Assembly (NCBI GenBank): GCA_017303395.1
Contig: JAFLBN010000026.1
Coordinates: forward strand, 1-36,404
Length of the DNA: 36,404 bases
Source of the DNA: Chitinophagales bacterium
GTDB taxonomy: Bacteria; Bacteroidota; Bacteroidia; Chitinophagales; Chitinophagaceae
Direction of reading: 5' to 3'
How positions within the stretch are numbered: position 1 is the first letter of the stretch; the number at the start of each line of letters is the position of its first letter. Shown piece after piece: positions 1 to 7,640 of the stretch. The notes under the pieces are model-generated. The model saw nothing but the letters and a program-made list of their open reading frames with translations, was not told the origin of the DNA and ran no database searches. A program made the translations under genes and the position numbers.

Positions 1-1355
1 CAGCTTTCTTCTGTCAGCAATGTGGTTACGAATCTCCCAAGTGGGCAGGCAAATGTCCGTCTTGCGGTTCGTGGAATTCTTTTGTGGAAGAAGTAATACA
101 ACGAGACGAAAAACAAAAACCAATTTCGGGTTGGGAAGAAGAGAGCAAAGAACAACGCAAAGCGCATAAGCTGGATGAACTGGAAATACAAAAAGAGATA
201 AGGCTCAATACTCCCGATGCAGAATTGAATCGTGTATTAGGTGGTGGTCTTGTTCCCGGTTCTGTGATACTTGTAGCTGGCGAACCGGGTATTGGTAAGT
301 CTACTTTGTTTTTGCAATGTGCATTGCAGTGGAAAAATCTCACAACACTTTATATCTCTGGAGAGGAAAGCGCACAGCAAATAAAACTGCGAGCAGACAG
401 GGTAGGCATCACCAATCCTAATTTGTATTTGCTGACGGCTACCAACACGGCCACTATTTTTCAGGAAGTAAAAAAAGTACGTCCGCAGTTAATTATTATA
501 GACTCCATACAAACGCTGGAATCTCCCCATATAGAAAGTGCAGCGGGTAGTGTATCGCAAGTGCGGGAGTGTGCAGCAGAGTTGCAACACTTTGCAAAAG
601 CTACCAACATCCCCATCTTCATAATAGGGCACATCACTAAAGATGGTGCCATTGCAGGCCCGAAGGTGCTGGAGCACATGGTTGATACTGTATTGCAGTT
701 TGAGGGCGACAGGCATTATGCTTATCGCATACTACGTACTATCAAAAACCGTTTCGGCAGTACATCAGAACTGGGCATTTACGAAATGGTACAAAATGGT
801 ATGCGCCCTGTCAGCAATCCATCAGAGATATTATTGTCGCAACACGATGAGCCGCTAAGTGGTATAGCCATAGCAAGTACCATGGAAGGTGCTCGCCCAC
901 TGATGATAGAAGTGCAGGCGCTGGCATCGCAGGCGGTGTATGGTACACCGCAACGCACAGTGAGTGGTTTGGACTTGCGTAGGTTGCAATTGCTGTTGGC
1001 AGTGCTGGAAAAACGTGGTGGCTTCCATTTCGGTACCAAAGATGTGTTTGTAAACATAGCAGGCGGTCTGAAGATAGAAGACCCTAGTATAGAACTGGCG
1101 GTGGTATGTGCATTACTATCATCTTACGAAGACAAAGCACTGCCAAGTAATGTATGTCTGGTGGGTGAGATTGGTTTGTCGGGAGAGATACGTGCGGTGA
1201 ATCGTATAGACCAGCGCATAGCAGAGGCAGATAAGCTGGGTATGGATGTAATATTTATACCAAAGGCAAATGCCAAAGGCCTCGATACCAAGAACTATAA
1301 GATAGAGATAAAGACAGTAAACAAAGTAGAGGACGTTTACAGGATGCTGTTTTAA
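1..1355 (+). CDS. radA: DNA repair protein RadA (5'-truncated by window edge)
   Basis: RadA is a RecA-like ATPase that helps process recombination intermediates and drives branch migration in the cytoplasm. The reading frame is open from base 3. It begins inside the N-terminal C4 zinc finger, with FCQQCGYESP followed by GKCPSCGSW, so only the first few residues are missing. Further on come the Walker A motif GEPGIGKST, the Walker B strand LIIIDS, and the RadA-specific KNRFG motif just before GSTSELGIYEM. The last ~150 residues match the Lon-protease-like domain (LDLRRLQLLLAVLEKR, then GEIGLSGEIRAV). All family hallmarks are present and there is no frameshift. A GTG at base 84 could be mistaken for a start, but it lies after the zinc finger and is internal. 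The next gene starts 10 bp after the stop. Confidence 0.97.
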   Translation, partial: AFFCQQCGYESPKWAGKCPSCGSWNSFVEEVIQRDEKQKPISGWEEESKEQRKAHKLDELEIQKEIRLNTPDAELNRVLGGGLVPGSVILVAGEPGIGKSTLFLQCALQWKNLTTLYISGEESAQQIKLRADRVGITNPNLYLLTATNTATIFQEVKKVRPQLIIIDSIQTLESPHIESAAGSVSQVRECAAELQHFAKATNIPIFIIGHITKDGAIAGPKVLEHMVDTVLQFEGDRHYAYRILRTIKNRFGSTSELGIYEMVQNGMRPVSNPSEILLSQHDEPLSGIAIASTMEGARPLMIEVQALASQAVYGTPQRTVSGLDLRRLQLLLAVLEKRGGFHFGTKDVFVNIAGGLKIEDPSIELAVVCALLSSYEDKALPSNVCLVGEIGLSGEIRAVNRIDQRIAEADKLGMDVIFIPKANAKGLDTKNYKIEIKTVNKVEDVYRMLF

Positions 1356-1365
1356 TTCATATGCA

Positions 1366-1659
1366 ATGAAATCATTTACAGAAATTGTTAGTGCGTTTGA
1401 GGATTGGTTAAAGAGAAGGTATATTACATACGAATTACTTGAGCTTTACAGCACACCATATTCGTTCGGCTCAGGATTCATTGCATATAAAGCTAATGGT
1501 AGGAATACAAAGATTGTTTTTGATGGTCGAGATAATATAGTTTCAATTTATGTTAGTCCTCCCCATCATAAATATCCAACAAATGAATGGGACTTGAGAT
1601 TTGAAGGTAATATTGAAAAATACGAACAGTTGGATTTTAGCACCATATACAATAATTGA
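1366..1659 (+). CDS. Hypothetical small protein, 97 aa, AT-rich
   Basis: I do not recognise this protein. It starts at an ATG 10 bp after the radA stop and ends 12 bp before the comF-like gene, so it is probably co-transcribed with both. It has no signal peptide or membrane segment. The sequence is rich in aromatic residues and looks like a compact alpha+beta fold: an amphipathic helix (FEDWLKRRY) followed by probable strands (FIAYKANGR, TKIVFDG, NIVSIYVSPP). Its DNA is visibly richer in A and T than radA or the comF-like gene on either side, which hints at separate acquisition. Small orphan proteins of this shape are often immunity or antitoxin proteins, but nothing here proves that and no partner toxin is adjacent. 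The ORF itself is well supported by its tight fit between neighbours. Confidence 0.75.
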   Translation: MKSFTEIVSAFEDWLKRRYITYELLELYSTPYSFGSGFIAYKANGRNTKIVFDGRDNIVSIYVSPPHHKYPTNEWDLRFEGNIEKYEQLDFSTIYNN

Positions 1660-1671
1660 ATTACAGTAAAA

Positions 1672-2367
1672 GTGATAAATGATCTGACACAAGGCCTTAC
1701 CCATCTATTCTACCCACGTCTCTGCGAGGGATGCAGCAAGCCATTGCTTGCAGAGGAAGAAGTACTTTGTCTTAATTGCAATGTCTTCAGCCTGCCACGT
1801 ACTGCCTATCATCACATAGCCGAGAACGAAACTTTTATGCGTTTTGCAGGGCGGGTACCTGTGGTAAGGGCTACATCATTTGCTTACTTCACCACAGAGG
1901 GCTTGTTACAACACTTGCTGCACCAGCTCAAATACAATGATAAAAAAGAAGTAGGCACCTATCTGGGCAAGCAACTGGGTTACGACTTGCAACAGCTTAA
2001 CTGGCACAAAGGCATAGATTATATAGTACCGGTACCCCTGCACCCCGAAAAAGAAGCACAGCGTGGCTACAACCAAACCCAACTGATAGCGGAAGGAATG
2101 GGTGAGGTTTTGCAACTTCCGGTTATAAAAGACCTGCTTTACCGTACCCGCCATACCGAAAGCCAGACACAAAAAACGCGCGAAGAGCGCATCAATAATA
2201 TGTCAGGTGCTTTTGCAGTAAAAAATATTGCCGAATACGAGGGTAAACACTTCCTGCTGATAGACGATGTGCTGACCACTGGTGCAACACTGGAAGCCTG
2301 CGCCAACGCGCTGCTCACAATATCTGGTGTCAGCATCAGCATAGCCACAGTTGGTGTTGCCAACTAA
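1672..2367 (+). CDS. comF: ComF family phosphoribosyltransferase-like protein
   Basis: This is a ComF/GntX-type protein. The family has a zinc-ribbon-like N terminus fused to a type I phosphoribosyltransferase fold, and in competent bacteria it supports DNA uptake. Four cysteines form two CxxC pairs at C18/C21 and C33/C36. The family block around residues 119-143 is intact (VPVPLHPEKEAQRGYNQTQL), and the PRPP-binding loop LLIDDVLTTGAT lies at 195-206. At 231 residues the length is normal for the family. The start is a GTG. No better ATG exists upstream of the cysteines, and the GTG lies 12 bp after the preceding stop. Placement in one run with radA suggests a shared link to recombination or DNA uptake, but whether the organism is competent cannot be judged from this window. 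Confidence 0.9.
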   Translation: MINDLTQGLTHLFYPRLCEGCSKPLLAEEEVLCLNCNVFSLPRTAYHHIAENETFMRFAGRVPVVRATSFAYFTTEGLLQHLLHQLKYNDKKEVGTYLGKQLGYDLQQLNWHKGIDYIVPVPLHPEKEAQRGYNQTQLIAEGMGEVLQLPVIKDLLYRTRHTESQTQKTREERINNMSGAFAVKNIAEYEGKHFLLIDDVLTTGATLEACANALLTISGVSISIATVGVAN

Positions 2368-2462
2368 AATTTGCGGCTGTATTGCATTTTAGTATTATTA
2401 GAGGTATCTTAATGGCAATTTTTAATAGTCAGCCTATTACAATTATTACAAATCAATCTTGT

Positions 2463-3692
2463 ATGAAGAAACAATTTTTATTAATGGGCTCTTTGCTGCT
2501 GTCTACGGCAATGGCGTACGGAGCTGCTTTTCAGCTAAACCTGCAAGGGGTTAGGCAATTGGCACAGGGCGGAACAGGTACTGCGGTTCCTTGGGATGCC
2601 TCTACCATTTTCTACAATCCCGGCGGCCTCAGCGCATTGAAAAATGTGAATGCTTACGGCAGCGTACAATTCCTGTCAGCCAACACGCGCTATGCAGAAA
2701 CGCCTACAGGCAGCTACACTGCAGACAGCAAGGCTAAAACATATACTCCGTTCAATTTTTATGTTGGCGGTCCTGTTCGCTACAAAAGCAAACTGAGCCT
2801 TGGCTTGGGTGTATATACGCCATTTGGTACAGGTATTAAATGGGATGACAACTGGCGTGGCCGTTATGTTATTCAGGATATCCAATTGCAAAGTATATTC
2901 TTCCAGCCAACAGTTAGCTATCGTTTTAACGACGTAATATCTGTGGGTGCGGGTTTTGTAATAGCTACCGGTAATGTAAAAATTCAGAAAGCAATACCAC
3001 TGCAAAGCAACGGCCAGGATGGTATGGCAGAGCTGAAAGGTAATGCAATGGGCTATGGCTATAATATTGGTGTACACCTTCGTGCAAATGATAATATTCA
3101 GTTCGGTATCAGCTACCGTTCAGGTGTGAAGATGAAAGTGAAAAGAGGTTATGCAAACTTCACAGTTCCATCAGCACTTGCAAGTTCTTTCCCTTACACA
3201 GCTTTCAAATCAGACATCAGCCTGCCGCAAGTAATATCTGCTGGTGTTGGTGTTAAAGTAACAGAAAGATTGGGTATTCAGGCAGATGCAAACTTTGTTG
3301 GTTGGAGCTCTTACGACAGTCTGATTTTCGATTACGAAACAAATACTGCATCATTGACAGATACACGCTCTCCACGTCGCTATCAAAATACATTGATAGT
3401 GCGTTTGGGTGCAAACTACCTGATTGGTCAGAAATGGACTGCTATGTTGGGTGCTGCATACGACCCGTCTCCGGTAAGGGATGGTTTCCTGTCTCCTGAT
3501 TTGCCGGATAATAATCACATTATGGCTACAGGTGGTCTGGTTTTCAAACCAAACAAAAAACTGGCTATAATGGGCGTACTTGAATACGTATTTACGCCAA
3601 CCAGAGAGGGTACACTGAACGAAGCTCAGTTCTCGGGTCGTTATCAAACAAGAATTATTAACCCGGGTATTGGTCTTAACTACGAATTCTAA
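2463..3692 (+). CDS. FadL/OmpP1-type outer-membrane transporter
   Basis: This is predicted to be a 14-stranded outer-membrane beta-barrel of the FadL family, which carries long-chain fatty acids or other hydrophobic compounds across the outer membrane. I chose the ATG at 2463 because it opens a clean signal peptide (MKKQFLLMGSLLLSTAMAYG). An in-frame upstream ATG at 2382 would add 27 residues that hide it. After cleavage come the family's N-terminal hatch features: AFQLNLQGVRQLAQGGTG, then the FYNPGGLS motif near residue 55. Many alternating amphipathic strands follow (GLGVYTPFGTG, FFQPTVSYRF), and the protein ends in phenylalanine (NYEF) as outer-membrane proteins usually do. The SGNH lipoprotein gene follows after 26 bp, so the two are probably co-transcribed. 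Confidence 0.9.
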   Translation: MKKQFLLMGSLLLSTAMAYGAAFQLNLQGVRQLAQGGTGTAVPWDASTIFYNPGGLSALKNVNAYGSVQFLSANTRYAETPTGSYTADSKAKTYTPFNFYVGGPVRYKSKLSLGLGVYTPFGTGIKWDDNWRGRYVIQDIQLQSIFFQPTVSYRFNDVISVGAGFVIATGNVKIQKAIPLQSNGQDGMAELKGNAMGYGYNIGVHLRANDNIQFGISYRSGVKMKVKRGYANFTVPSALASSFPYTAFKSDISLPQVISAGVGVKVTERLGIQADANFVGWSSYDSLIFDYETNTASLTDTRSPRRYQNTLIVRLGANYLIGQKWTAMLGAAYDPSPVRDGFLSPDLPDNNHIMATGGLVFKPNKKLAIMGVLEYVFTPTREGTLNEAQFSGRYQTRIINPGIGLNYEF

Positions 3693-3718
3693 TACATCCC
3701 CAACAAAAAATTACAACA

Positions 3719-5038
3719 ATGAAGAAACTATATATACTGGGTTTAATGGCCTTTGTGGCATCATGTAAACCAAACATAGAGCCTGAAAAACCATCGAAGG
3801 GAGATGGTGCTGATTTCAGCAGTTACGTAGCAGTAGGTAACTCATTGACTGCAGGTTATGCAGACAACAGCCTTTACAGATCTGGTCAGGAAAATTCTTA
3901 TCCTGCCATGCTTGCAGAGCAATTCAAAACAGTAGGTGGCGGCATATTCCGTCAGCCGCTTCTGCCTGGCGAATACGGCTACCCGAGTGCAAAACTGGTA
4001 CTTGGTTCCCGTCAGGGCCCTTGCGATACTACCGCATCGTTGGCACCGGTTCCTTACACAGGTGCGCTGGATACTGTTGGTAGCAGCATAAATATTTTCA
4101 ACTCTGCAGGCCCATTCAACAATATGGGTATTCCTGGTATTCGTTGTATAGACTTTGTAATACCGGGTTATGGTTTCCTGAATCCGTATGCTAAGCGCAT
4201 GTTCGTGAGCCCAACAGGTTCAAGGCCAGTAGATGAAATAATGGTAGCAAAGCCAACATTCTTTACTTTATGGATAGGCAGCAACGACGTATTGGGCTAT
4301 GCTACATCTGGTGGTGAAGGTCCTGCTGCACCGGGCGGCACTAACAAGATATCTAATGTAGATCAGTTCAACGCAGCATACGATAGCGTACTTAGCAATC
4401 TGAGGCGCAATGGTGCACAAGGTGTTTTATTAAACATACCAGATGTTACGTCAATTCCTTTCTGCACTACAATAGGTGCAAAAAGCCTGATGCTGTCTAA
4501 AAACGATGCTAATCTGCTGAACAATGCATATAATGCATTGGGTGGTTTTATCCGCTTCAACGAAGGTGCCAACTACTTCATTATTGAAGACAGTTCTGTA
4601 CCTACAAAGTTCAGGCATATCAAAGAAGGTGAATACATTTTGCTGAGCACGCCACAAGATTCTATCAAGTGTAAAGGTTGGGGTACTAAAAAGCCTATTC
4701 CTGGCAAATATGTACTTACGGGTGATGAGGTTGCAAGAATTAAAACTGCAACTGCTGCGTTCAACAATATCATTTATCTGATGGCTCGCAGAGAAAATCT
4801 TGCAATGGTAGATATGAATACATATCTGAAAACCTTGCAATCAGGTATTACTTTCAATGGTGCTACTTTCAATGCTAATTTCGTTAGCGGCGGTGCATTC
4901 TCATTAGATGGTGTTCACCTAACACCACGTGGCTATGCAATGGTGGCAAACCAGATCCTGATGGCTATCAACAATAAATACAAATCTACCATTCCATTGG
5001 TTGATGTAAATAAATACAAAGGTATTCAGTTCCCATAG
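3719..5038 (+). CDS. SGNH/GDSL-family lipoprotein esterase or lipase
   Basis: This is a surface or periplasmic lipoprotein hydrolase of the SGNH superfamily. The signal sequence ends in a lipobox (FVASC), with lipidation expected at Cys16. Block I reads GNSLTAGY with the nucleophile at Ser42; the usual GDSL is replaced by GNSL. Block III is GSND at residues 187-190, and block V is DGVHLTPRGY with the catalytic Asp397 and His400. At 439 residues it is longer than minimal SGNH enzymes, with inserts between blocks I and III. The gene directly follows the FadL-type channel, suggesting that it releases fatty acids or other acyl groups from an external ester and the channel imports them. The substrate is not known. 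A strong terminator follows at 5055. Confidence 0.88.
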   Translation: MKKLYILGLMAFVASCKPNIEPEKPSKGDGADFSSYVAVGNSLTAGYADNSLYRSGQENSYPAMLAEQFKTVGGGIFRQPLLPGEYGYPSAKLVLGSRQGPCDTTASLAPVPYTGALDTVGSSINIFNSAGPFNNMGIPGIRCIDFVIPGYGFLNPYAKRMFVSPTGSRPVDEIMVAKPTFFTLWIGSNDVLGYATSGGEGPAAPGGTNKISNVDQFNAAYDSVLSNLRRNGAQGVLLNIPDVTSIPFCTTIGAKSLMLSKNDANLLNNAYNALGGFIRFNEGANYFIIEDSSVPTKFRHIKEGEYILLSTPQDSIKCKGWGTKKPIPGKYVLTGDEVARIKTATAAFNNIIYLMARRENLAMVDMNTYLKTLQSGITFNGATFNANFVSGGAFSLDGVHLTPRGYAMVANQILMAINNKYKSTIPLVDVNKYKGIQFP

Positions 5039-5054
5039 TGAAGCTGGTATATCT

Positions 5055-5098
5055 AAACAATATAGGCTACTCTTCCGGGGTAGCCTATATTGTTTTTA
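5055..5098. terminator. Bidirectional intrinsic terminator
   Basis: A perfect 16-bp inverted repeat (arms 5055-5070 and 5080-5095) encloses a 9-nt loop. The outer end of the stem is A-rich on one side and T-rich on the other, giving a U-tract on either strand. It lies between the converging SGNH gene (+) and the leucine-rich-repeat gene (-), so it can serve both. Confidence 0.92.
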
Positions 5099-5956
5099 CT
5101 AAGGATTTTGTGATGGCCTGTAAAGCAAATCGCCGGGTTGTATTACGTGTATTACTTGTCTGAATCTGTATTGCCTATTTTCGTAAAATGGTATTGTGCG
5201 TTCGTCAATATAAACATTTTCCAAAGCCCTGATAGTATTAAGACTGGATGGCATGCGGATGATGCCGCAGCGCACAACATCAAGCTCCTGTAGTTTTTGA
5301 CACTTCCCTATAGATTCAGGCAGTGATTGTATTTTGTTTTTATTCAGGTACAGAAAACGCAGATTTTGCATATTGCCTATATTTTCAGGCACAGTTTCCA
5401 GATAGTTATTACCTGCGTCCAGAAAGTCCAGTGGTTTTATTCTTGTAATAGCATCAGGTAGTTTTACTAATTCATTACTGTTTACTCTCAGTGTAACGAG
5501 ATTTGTCAGCATATCAATACAATCATTCAGAGAGTCCAGACTGTTGCCATTGATAGCAAAGCTTTTCAGAGACTGTAAATAGCAAAATGAATCGGGAAGG
5601 CTATTGATATCATTATAACTGAATGATAATTCTTCCAGATTTGTAAGCCTGCCAATACCGTCAGGAATTACGGTTAGCTTATTCCTGAAAAGAATCAGTT
5701 TTTTCAATTTTTTGCAACTGAAAAGTGAAGGGGGCAAACTTTTAATTCTATTGTTGCTAAGGTTCAGTTCTTCCAGATTGGGAAACTCATCCAGAATATC
5801 CGGTATCTCTTCCATGCTTCTATAGGTCATATGTATACTGTACACATTTTCCTTTTCCTGCATTGCATCTTCCCATGTTCTGTAAACACCGGCTTGTGCA
5901 AAAGCAAGCGTACTACAAAACAGCACTGCAACGGCAATGAGGTATATTCTTGCCAT
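5099..5956 (-). CDS. Secreted leucine-rich-repeat protein
   Basis: This is a 285-residue exported protein with a signal peptide (MARIYLIAVAVLFCSTLAFA, cleavage near AQA). It is followed by about eight leucine-rich repeats of ~23 residues that fit LxxLxLxxNxLxxLPxxIxxL, for example LEELNLSNNRIKSLP and LRFLYLNKNKIQSLP. The repeats run from about residue 55 to 250 and form a curved solenoid used for protein binding. The short C-terminal tail (FRQVIHVIQPGDLLYRPSQ) is neither a recognisable T9SS sorting domain nor a membrane anchor. It is the last gene before the terminator at 5055 on its strand. The binding partner cannot be told from the sequence. Confidence 0.88.
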   Translation of the reverse strand: MARIYLIAVAVLFCSTLAFAQAGVYRTWEDAMQEKENVYSIHMTYRSMEEIPDILDEFPNLEELNLSNNRIKSLPPSLFSCKKLKKLILFRNKLTVIPDGIGRLTNLEELSFSYNDINSLPDSFCYLQSLKSFAINGNSLDSLNDCIDMLTNLVTLRVNSNELVKLPDAITRIKPLDFLDAGNNYLETVPENIGNMQNLRFLYLNKNKIQSLPESIGKCQKLQELDVVRCGIIRMPSSLNTIRALENVYIDERTIPFYENRQYRFRQVIHVIQPGDLLYRPSQNP

Positions 5957-5997
5957 AACATTAAGTTTTATCAGGTTATTTACTGAAGCAATGAAAA

Positions 5998-6651
5998 CTA
6001 CCTGCTTCCGGTAAATTGCAGATACTCAGCATTGCTGATTATTTTATAGCTGGATGGTATTCTGAAAACAGCACTTTCTACAGGTGTTTCGTCAATAGAT
6101 TTTGCTGTAAAATGTATCGCCGTACCATCATCATTATAATTAGTAAACGACAAGAGCAAGTATTGTATTCCGGGATAATTATCAAAAACAATCTGACCCG
6201 GGGTTAAATCACTATTATAAGCAATAGTAGATGTATTCCCGTTTTTATATGTCACAATAGCTTCATTTACTGTTTGTCCTGCTATTTCCTTTGTTCCCTT
6301 TAACTGTTTCAGCGTATATCCATCATATTTTTTACGCCTGTTTTGCATGGTTTTCAGATCCAGTTGTATAGCGTAATTTTTATTACTCAGCTTTTTTAAG
6401 GAGTAAGCAGTACTATCTCGATAGTTATATAACAAGGTCGTTACATAGCCATTTTCCAGTGTAAGTGTTTCTTTTACAAGCGGACCTTTAACAACAATAC
6501 TATAGCTGCCTTTATACTGAACTAATCCTTCCTGATTGGCAGGTGGGTCTATAGAAATATCATAGTTAATAGTTCCTTCTGTAAAAGCACGTTGTGCAAT
6601 TGCATTATTGAACAACATAAGAAATGATATAAGGCAGATATAAAGGCGCAT
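5998..6651 (-). CDS. Exported protein of unknown function
   Basis: I do not recognise a named domain. From the ATG at 6651 the product is 217 residues with a signal peptide (MRLYICLISFLMLFNNAIA, cleavage before QRAF). The two codons upstream (GTG, TTG) could extend it slightly, but the ATG fits the signal peptide better. The mature part is beta-rich, with strands such as GTINYDISI, GSYSIVVKG and NEAIVTYKNG. This layout resembles the small periplasmic or outer-membrane-associated proteins of the DUF4412/GLPGLI kind common in Bacteroidota, but the match is only in style. It lies 41 bp upstream of the leucine-rich-repeat gene on the same strand, so the two may be co-transcribed. Confidence 0.8.
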   Translation of the reverse strand: MRLYICLISFLMLFNNAIAQRAFTEGTINYDISIDPPANQEGLVQYKGSYSIVVKGPLVKETLTLENGYVTTLLYNYRDSTAYSLKKLSNKNYAIQLDLKTMQNRRKKYDGYTLKQLKGTKEIAGQTVNEAIVTYKNGNTSTIAYNSDLTPGQIVFDNYPGIQYLLLSFTNYNDDGTAIHFTAKSIDETPVESAVFRIPSSYKIISNAEYLQFTGSR

Positions 6652-6715
6652 CAACACAATATTATTCTGTTATCTAAGGTACTAATTATTTTGGCTGTCG
6701 TATTTGACCATGCAT

Positions 6716-6753
6716 AAATAAAAAAGGCTTACAATCGTAAGCCTTTTTTATTT
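6716..6753 (-). terminator. Intrinsic terminator
   Basis: A perfect 17-bp inverted repeat (arms 6716-6732 and 6737-6753) has a 4-nt loop and A/T-rich outer ends that give a U-tract on either strand. It lies just downstream of the T9SS type A cargo gene (-) and upstream of the next minus-strand gene, so it separates those two transcripts. Confidence 0.93.
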
Positions 6754-6775
6754 GTATGTTAAGAGTAGTGTACTA

Positions 6776-7495
6776 CTACTGTTTGTTGAATTTGCGAACG
6801 GCTACAACTCTACCCTGACCGTCCATCAGGCGAAGCATATAAATACCAGCAGGCATGCTTTCTACATTTACTGAAGCGCTTGTGCCATTCACTTTATAAG
6901 CACTAACTTGTTTGCCTATCAGGTTGTAGATGCCTAAAGATTTCACTTCGTTCATACCTGCAAATACAATGTTCAGATCATCACGTACTGGGTTAGGATA
7001 CAAAACAACATTATCAGCAGATTTGGAAGCTACATTATTTACGCTTGTAGACCATTTATTTAAAATATATGTCACAGTATCTTTGGTACTACCCTGAGAC
7101 AATTCTGCAGTAACATAGTAAGGACCAAAAGTTGTAGCACTTGCAATAGCATTGGTATAAGAAATATACATGTGCATAGTGTTACCTGCCGCAATATCAA
7201 GTGTAGTTTGAGTACTGCCACTCAATATGCCACTTATATAACAATACTGATTATCACATAGACCAAAGGCTTCGTTCCAAGGACTTGGAGATGCTGGAAT
7301 ATTATGAGAAATAACTTTCCAATCTATTTTAATAGCGCCTGGGGTCGCATTTGTAATGTTACAAGTTACTTTAGCTCCATTATCTGATACAACACCTTTC
7401 ACAGTATCTTTATCAATAGTAAAAGACTGTGCACTTGCAGTGCTTTGAGCCCCTACGCCAAGTATTACTAATAAACCAAGTATAAATTTCTTCAT
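6776..7495 (-). CDS. T9SS type A cargo protein, secreted
   Basis: This 239-residue protein is exported through the general pathway and then across the outer membrane by the type IX secretion system. It has a signal peptide (residues 1-22, cleavage near ASAQ), a ~130-residue beta-sandwich-like middle of unknown function, and a C-terminal sorting domain at about 163-239. That domain has the usual order: VLYPNPVRDDLNI, then SLGIYNLIGKQV, then PAGIYMLRL, ending in a short basic strand (VVAVRKFNKQ). Only four cysteines are present: C45, then C80 and C85 close together, plus none in the sorting domain that I can see. The role of the middle region is unknown. The gene has its own terminator and stands alone. 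Confidence 0.9.
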   Translation of the reverse strand: MKKFILGLLVILGVGAQSTASAQSFTIDKDTVKGVVSDNGAKVTCNITNATPGAIKIDWKVISHNIPASPSPWNEAFGLCDNQYCYISGILSGSTQTTLDIAAGNTMHMYISYTNAIASATTFGPYYVTAELSQGSTKDTVTYILNKWSTSVNNVASKSADNVVLYPNPVRDDLNIVFAGMNEVKSLGIYNLIGKQVSAYKVNGTSASVNVESMPAGIYMLRLMDGQGRVVAVRKFNKQ

Positions 7496-7640
7496 TTCAA
7501 GCTATTTTACTACTGCAATATATACATATTAGTTCGGCTATCCAACTGTTTTTCTGTCATAAATCTGTTAAAATACCCCCTCCAATCTTAAGGCATACTA
7601 TTTTTCGTACATTGCTGTTATATACATTGCTCAATAGCGT

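Noticed and set aside
84-120. GTG start for radA at 84
   Set aside because: The frame is open upstream through the zinc finger to base 3, so the gene simply begins before the window.
2382-2462. Longer N terminus for the FadL-type protein
   Set aside because: It would bury the signal peptide; the ATG at 2463 is better.
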